Part shown: positions 59,185 through 64,000 of the stretch, piece after piece
How positions within the stretch are numbered: position 1 is the first letter of the stretch
How the letters are laid out: every line of letters starts with the position of its first letter
Assembly: GCA_030686995.1 (NCBI GenBank)
Contig: CM060693.1
Coordinates: 111,750,228-111,814,227 of the forward strand
DNA length: 64,000 bases
Source: Artemisia argyi
Lineage: Eukaryota; Streptophyta; Magnoliopsida; Asterales; Asteraceae
Reading direction: 5' to 3'
The notes under the pieces: generated by a model
What the model was told of the DNA's origin: nothing
Database searches by the model: none
What the model saw: the letters and a program-made list of their open reading frames with translations, nothing else
Made by a program: the position numbers and the translations under genes

Positions 59185-61107
59185 ATGGATATTGAGCACA
59201 TTCAAACCAATGTGGCTGCAAAACTTCCATTACTCAAACAGAATGAGTTTTTAATGTGGAGACTGAGGGTTGAACAATACTTCCAAGTGCAAGACTATGC
59301 ACTTTGGGAGATCATTGAAGAAGGAAACTCATTTAAACTAGCAACCACCACCTCCACAGTAAATGATGCACTTGTCACAACTGTGCAAGTAAATCCAATA
59401 ACTACTGAAGAAAGAATTCAAAAGAGAAATGATCTTAAAGCCAGGAGTATGCTTCTCATGTCTATTCCAAATGACCAGCTTCTAGTCTTTAACAAATACA
59501 AGTGTGCTAAAACCCTTTTTCAAGCTATTGTGGCTAGATTTGGTGGTAATGATGCCACCAAGAAAACCCAGAAAACACTTTTAAAACAACAGTTTGAAAA
59601 CTTTTCAGCCACACCAAATGAGTCTTTGGACAGCATGTTCAATAGACTACAAAAGCTTTCTAGTCAGTTAGCCATTCATGAAGTGATAATATCTCAAGAA
59701 GACTTAAACTCCAAATTCCTTAGAAGTCTACCCTCTGAATGGGCCATGCATGTCATTGTCTGGAAAAACAAACCAGATATTGATTCCATGAGTCTCAATG
59801 ATCTTTACAGCAACTTCAAGATAGTAGAGCATGAACTAAAGAAGTCTACTAGATCAAGCTCAGGAAATATGGCATTTATGTCATCTCATGGTACTTCCAA
59901 GAAAGTTGATGAAGAAAAGGATGGTGGAGAAGAAGGTACTGCCAACACAAATTTTGGTACTGCCAGTACTTCCAGCAGTACCAAAACCATTTTAGATGAA
60001 ACAATTGGTTGTGCTTTTCTAACATCACAGCACAATGGTTCCACATTGACCTTTGAAGATCTTCAAGAGATCAATGATGATGATCTTGAAGAAATGGACA
60101 TAAAATGGCAGCTTTCACTTCTTAGCATGAGGGCTAAGAAATATTTGATGAGGACTGGAAAGAAGATTGTCATCAATAGCAATGAACCTGCTGGGTATGA
60201 CAAGTCTAAAGTGGAGTGTTACAACTGCCACATGAAGGGTCACTACTCAAGAGAATGTAGAAGACCAAAGAAGCAGGGTGATAAGGGAAGAGGTTTTGAG
60301 AACAAGAATAGGGGAAACAATGAGAACAAAAGCAAGAGTGTGGACATCACTGAAACAAAAGCTATGGTAGCTATTGATGGGCTGGGTTTTGATTGGAGCT
60401 TTATGGGTGAAGAAGAATCATCCTCAAGTGAAATGGCTTTAATGGCTCTCTCCAATCCTGAGGTACAAATTACTAAATGTTCTGCTACTTGTGAAGTTTT
60501 TAAAGAACTAGAAATCTTAAGAAAACTTTATGATGAACTGAAAGAAGAACAAAGAAAAACTCATCAAGATCTAGTTAATCATAAGTGTGGTATGTCCAAA
60601 CTTGAGAAACAGATAATTCACTTTAGAGAAAATGAACTCACCTTTTCTGACACAAAAGTTATTCTTAATACAGACATATTTCTTAAAGATGCTGAAATAA
60701 ACCTGTTAAGAACTGAGTTTGCTAAAGTGAAACAAGCAAAAGATAATATTGAACTAACTGTTACAACATTAGAAAATGCTTCTACTTGTACTAAAAGTAT
60801 AGTTGAGAACCAAATGTACAAGAAAATCAAATCTGGGATTGGATACAACACATGTCCTCCTCCTTACAGAGGAATTCCTTGTCCCCCAGGTTTAGATCTT
60901 GCTGAATCAGGTTTACATGAGCTCACAAATAAACCACTAGAAAAAGTAAAACCTGTAGAAAATAGTGAACCTTTTGAGAGTACAAGTAATACTTCTCTCT
61001 CCAAAGAAAAGGTGCTCACTGATAAGAGCTCAGATGTTACAACTATTGAAGGTTGTACATCTGATGAGAATAGAAAAGAGACTGTTTCTAAGAAAGGAAA
61101 CAAGTAG
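59185..61107 (+). CDS. Element I gag (640 codons), open but frameshifted at its end
   Basis: The ATG at 59185 lies 37 bases after the primer site. The N-terminal copia gag domain (residues about 1-230) includes FLMWRLRVEQYFQ and the QNESLxxMFxRLQ-type segment NESLDSMFNRLQKL. An acidic, Gly/Thr/Ser-rich linker follows, then a zinc knuckle CYNCHMKGHYSREC (about residues 345-358), a basic GRGFENKNRGN stretch, and a long coiled-coil region (about residues 430-540). It stops with TAG at 61105-61107. The next reading frame continues without a break in sense, so a single-base shift in the A-rich GAAAGGAAACAAG stretch seems to have truncated a longer gag or gag-pol protein. Its role is the capsid and RNA-packaging protein of the particle. 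Confidence 0.85.
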   Translation: MDIEHIQTNVAAKLPLLKQNEFLMWRLRVEQYFQVQDYALWEIIEEGNSFKLATTTSTVNDALVTTVQVNPITTEERIQKRNDLKARSMLLMSIPNDQLLVFNKYKCAKTLFQAIVARFGGNDATKKTQKTLLKQQFENFSATPNESLDSMFNRLQKLSSQLAIHEVIISQEDLNSKFLRSLPSEWAMHVIVWKNKPDIDSMSLNDLYSNFKIVEHELKKSTRSSSGNMAFMSSHGTSKKVDEEKDGGEEGTANTNFGTASTSSSTKTILDETIGCAFLTSQHNGSTLTFEDLQEINDDDLEEMDIKWQLSLLSMRAKKYLMRTGKKIVINSNEPAGYDKSKVECYNCHMKGHYSRECRRPKKQGDKGRGFENKNRGNNENKSKSVDITETKAMVAIDGLGFDWSFMGEEESSSSEMALMALSNPEVQITKCSATCEVFKELEILRKLYDELKEEQRKTHQDLVNHKCGMSKLEKQIIHFRENELTFSDTKVILNTDIFLKDAEINLLRTEFAKVKQAKDNIELTVTTLENASTCTKSIVENQMYKKIKSGIGYNTCPPPYRGIPCPPGLDLAESGLHELTNKPLEKVKPVENSEPFESTSNTSLSKEKVLTDKSSDVTTIEGCTSDENRKETVSKKGNK

Positions 61108-61790
61108 GACCAATCAGTCCTAAAAGTGTAGAAAGTATCACAAAGACTAAAGTTGTTCTAAAAACTGTTGAATGTTGTGCTAAATGTAATAGCAAACCTA
61201 GAGGTAGTCAAAGAAATTGGAACAATCTTAAGTCACATCAACTTGGTGATAACTTTGTTTTGTACAATAAGGCATGCTATTACTGTGGTAGTTTTAATCA
61301 TACTCATGCTTATTGTAACAATTGGATTTCTGGGAGTACATCAAGGTCTAAAACAAGTAAAACAAACCCCAGCAAAGGTTCTGTGAAATCTAACACACCA
61401 AAAGTCAATCATACTATTAGAACAAATGAGCCTGTTTACCCAAAGTTCACTACTAAGGGTGCAAGTAATACTTTCAAACATACACCAAAAGTTGTGAAAA
61501 GTCATATTGAAAGGAATTTTGTGGATAAAACACAAGACTGGAAACCAAAACCAAAAGGTTCTGCTAGACCATATGGTCCTGCTAGACCAAATGGTACTGC
61601 CAAATTTGGTACTGTTAGACCAAAAACCACAAAATGTGTCAAAAATGAAAATGCTGTTAAGTCCTCAGCATGTTGGATTTGGAGACCACTCCAACCAAAT
61701 GGTGCATCAATAGTCCTAAAAAGGTTTGATTACATTGATGCACGAGGCAAACCCAAGTCAGTCATGGCTTGGGTACCCCAAAGAAACTAA
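61107..61790 (+). pseudogene. Element I gag continuation with second Cys/His motif, in a shifted frame
   Basis: The frame is open from the junction at about 61107 with no ATG until 61260. It contains KACYYCGSFNHTHAYC (about 61269-61316), a CX2CX4HX4C knuckle, then a Lys/Thr/Asn-rich stretch with repeated Gly-x-Ala-(Arg/Lys)-Pro units (about 61560-61630). It ends VMAWVPQRN and a stop at 61790. It has no start of its own in context, so it is best read as the tail of the gag region displaced by one base. A further frame change separates it from pol. Confidence 0.7.
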
Positions 61791-63978
61791 TATGTGTATA
61801 CATGTGCAGGAACATTCAAATGATATTGCAGATCAAGGATATGTAGATAGTGGATGTTCAAGGCACATGACAGGCAACATGTCTTACCTCACAGACTTCA
61901 AATCATTTGATGGAGGATATGTTACCTTTGGGGGAGGAATCAAAGGAAAGATTACTGGTAAAGGTACAATTAAAACCAGTAAATTAGATTTTGAAAATGT
62001 GTACTTTGTGAAAGAACTACAGTTTAATCTCTTAAGTGTCTCACAAATGTGTGACACAAAGAACAAAGTTCTTTTTACTGACACTAAATGCATTGTGCTT
62101 TCTCCTGATTTTAAAATCCCTGATGAAAGTCAGATTCTTCTTAAAATCCCTAGAAAGAACAATATGTACATTGTTGATTTAAAGAACATTGTTCCTAAAG
62201 AGAGCTTAACCTGTCTAGTAGCAAAAGCCTCATTGGATGAATCTATGCTTTGGCATAGAAGACTTGGTCATGTAAACTTCAAAACAATCAATACAATTGC
62301 AAAATATGATTTGGTTAGAGGTTTACCCAAAAAGATTTTTCAAAATGACCAAACTTGTGTTGATTGTCTAAAAGGCAAACAACATAGAGCTTCTTGTAAG
62401 CCCAAGACCCATAACTCAATTTCTCAATCTTTATACATGCTTCATATGGACCTCCTTGGTCCTACTTCTGTGAATAGCTTGAATGGTAAAAGATATTGTC
62501 TTGTAGTTACTGATGATTACAGCAGATTCTCTTGGGTTTTCTTTTTAAGAACTAAGGATGAAACAAGTGAGATCCTTAAGTCCTACATTATAGGGATAGA
62601 AAACCAAATTGATAAGAAAGTAAAAGTAATTAGATGTGACAATGAGACAGAATTCAAGAATAGAGTTATGGATGAATTTTGCAAAGAAAAAGGAATAAAA
62701 AGAGAATATAGTGTAGCTAGAACCCCACAGCAAAATGGAGTAGCAGAAAGGAAAAATAGAACACTTATTGAGGCTGCTAGAACAATGCTAGTAGATTCTA
62801 AGTTGCCTATTTCATTTTGGGCTGAAGCAGTAGGTACTGCTTGTTATGTACAGAATAGGGTTCTTGTGATTAAACCTCATAGAAAGACTCCTTATGAACT
62901 TTTGTTTGGTAGAACACCATCTCTAAGTTTTATGAGACCTTTTGGATGTCATGTCACTATTCTCAATACCAAAGATCATCTAGGAAAGTTTGAAGGAAAA
63001 GCTGATGAAGGCTACATGATAGGGTATTCTTTGCAAAGTAAGGCCTATGGGGTGTATAATAAATGCACTAGGCTAGTGGAAGAAAACCTGCACATAGAGT
63101 TCCAAGAGAAACTACCAAATGTTGCAGGCACTGGACCAGATTGGTGTTTTGACATTGATAAGGTTTCAGAATCTATGAATTATGTGCCTGTCACAGGTAC
63201 AAATACTAATGATAATGCAGGTTTTGAAGACAATGATGAAGCATCTGAGGATCAAGATTACATCTTGATGCCAATTTGGACAGGATTGGATTCATCTTCA
63301 AGTCATGGAGGGCCTTCAAATACTACAAATGAAGGTGTTGAAGATGATCATGGAACTCAAGATCAAAGGAATCAAGAAAATTCTGAAAATGGAAATGGTA
63401 CTGTCAATTCACAAGATGGTACTGCCAGTTCAACAGATGGTACTGCCAGTTCACAGATTGGTCCTGCTGAACCATTAAATGTTCTATCAGATGATTCCTT
63501 ACTAGAAGATATAGGGATTGGAAACCTACCAATTTCCTATGATGTTCCTACAACACACAACCCAAGAATTCTCAAAGATCACTCCATTGAAAATGTGATT
63601 GGCAGCATTGATTCTGGTGTTAAAACAAGAACTCAAGTCTTATCTTCAGACAATGATGGGTTTGTCCTAGCTGTGTGTAAAGAAAAGAACCATGAAGTTG
63701 CCCACATATGCCTGTTTTCATGCTTTCTCTCTCAAGTAGAACCCAAAAACATTACAAAAGCCTTAGATGATTCAAGCTGGGTTGAAGCAATGCAAGAAGA
63801 GCTACTTCAATTCAAACTACAGAAGGTTTGGGTACTGGTTGATTTGCCCAAAGGTTACAGGGCAATTGGAACCAAATGGGTCTTCAGAAATAAGAAAGAT
63901 GAAAGGGGAATAGTGATAAAAAAACAAAGCCAGATTGGTGGCCCAAGGGTATACTCAAGAAGAAGGAGTGGATTATGA
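61784..63978 (+). CDS. Element I pol: protease and integrase, broken at the start of reverse transcriptase
   Basis: The pol frame overlaps the end of the gag tail; its real entry point is uncertain, perhaps a frame change near 61780. Domains in order are: protease with VDSGCSRHMTG (about 61845-61877); GAG-pre-integrase with LWHRRLGHVNFKTI and CVDCLKGKQHR, an intact HHCC finger (about 62248-62400); integrase core with MDLLGP (62447), DDYSRFSWVFFL (62512) and CDNETEF (62636; a Glu stands where Gly is usual); NGVAERKNRTL (62735) as the catalytic Glu region; the FGCHVTILNTKDHLGKF block (62941); and a Gly/Thr/Ser-rich hinge with GTAS repeats (63400-63470). The RT start (KWVFRNKKDERG, about 63877) is shifted after an A7 run at 63918-63924, giving a stop at 63978. 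Confidence 0.85.
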
Positions 63979-64000
63979 AGAAGTTTTTGCTCCAGTTGCA
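63925..64000 (+). pseudogene. Element I reverse transcriptase, first bases in the recovered frame
   Basis: After the A7 run the neighbouring frame gives RLVAQGYTQEEGVDYEE and FAPVA up to the window edge, the usual beginning of a copia reverse transcriptase. The polymerase continues outside the window. Confidence 0.75.

Larger units (their letters stand above)
58416..64000 (+). mobile_element. Element I: Ty1/copia retrotransposon nested in H, runs off window
   Basis: Begins TGTTGGGAATAAAATGC inside the RNase H of H, with AGGTG (58411-58415) as the predicted target duplicate. A 716-bp LTR, an exact iMet primer site and gag, protease and integrase follow; reverse transcriptase begins at the window edge. 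Only a handful of frame-breaking indels are visible, so it is much better preserved than H. The type is a Tork/TNT1-like Asteraceae copia lineage, judged from the gag and integrase pattern. Confidence 0.88.

Overview
This 64-kb window is plant nuclear DNA made almost entirely of LTR retrotransposons nested inside one another. I found no convincing host gene, rRNA, tRNA or CRISPR array. The Ty1/copia and Ty3/gypsy lineages, the long 3-4 kb Tekay-type LTRs, tRNA-iMet and tRNA-Asp-type primer sites, and several proteins I recognise from daisy-family repeats point to a eudicot, most likely Asteraceae. That assignment is inference from remembered protein families, not a database result.

Layout. 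A (1-16717, +) is a Tekay-type Ty3/gypsy derivative with 3.6-kb LTRs and no coding interior; its 5' LTR is cut by the window start. Element B (4312-12202, +) sits inside it: an Athila-like, gag-protease-only element with 1351-bp LTRs and the duplicated target CCAAC. A decayed antisense Tat-type gypsy reverse transcriptase (17085-17591, resuming at 32870) is the oldest layer. It was split by D, a Tekay solo LTR (17597-32864, target ATGTC). D in turn was split by E (19910-31441, -, target GATAT), a sirevirus-like element that has gag but no pol, plus two extra ORFs. E's gag is broken by N (27151-29287), a poly(A)-tailed insertion with a 17-bp target duplication.

G (33030-35453 and 46846-47300, +) is a dead sirevirus gag-pol, split by C (35454-46840, -, target TAAAT), a decayed Tekay chromovirus. 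F (47301-52097, -) is a truncated relative of B that carries a Tourist-type MITE. H (52098-58415, +) is a copia element inserted in F's LTR and full of frameshifts. I (58416-64000, +) is a fresher copia element inserted in H's RNase H; it runs off the window.

How the parts relate. B and F (gag-protease only) and E (gag plus extra ORFs, no pol) must borrow reverse transcriptase and integrase in trans. G shows that a pol-bearing relative of E existed, although this copy is dead. LTR divergence counted by eye (B about 1.2%, A about 1.5%, E about 2%, C about 2.2%) agrees with the nesting order where it can be tested.

The most interesting locus is E. A GC-rich palindromic module from its LTR promoter recurs twice inside the element, once upstream of each extra ORF. 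One of these ORFs appears to have a TATA box of its own and the other a 5'-UTR intron.
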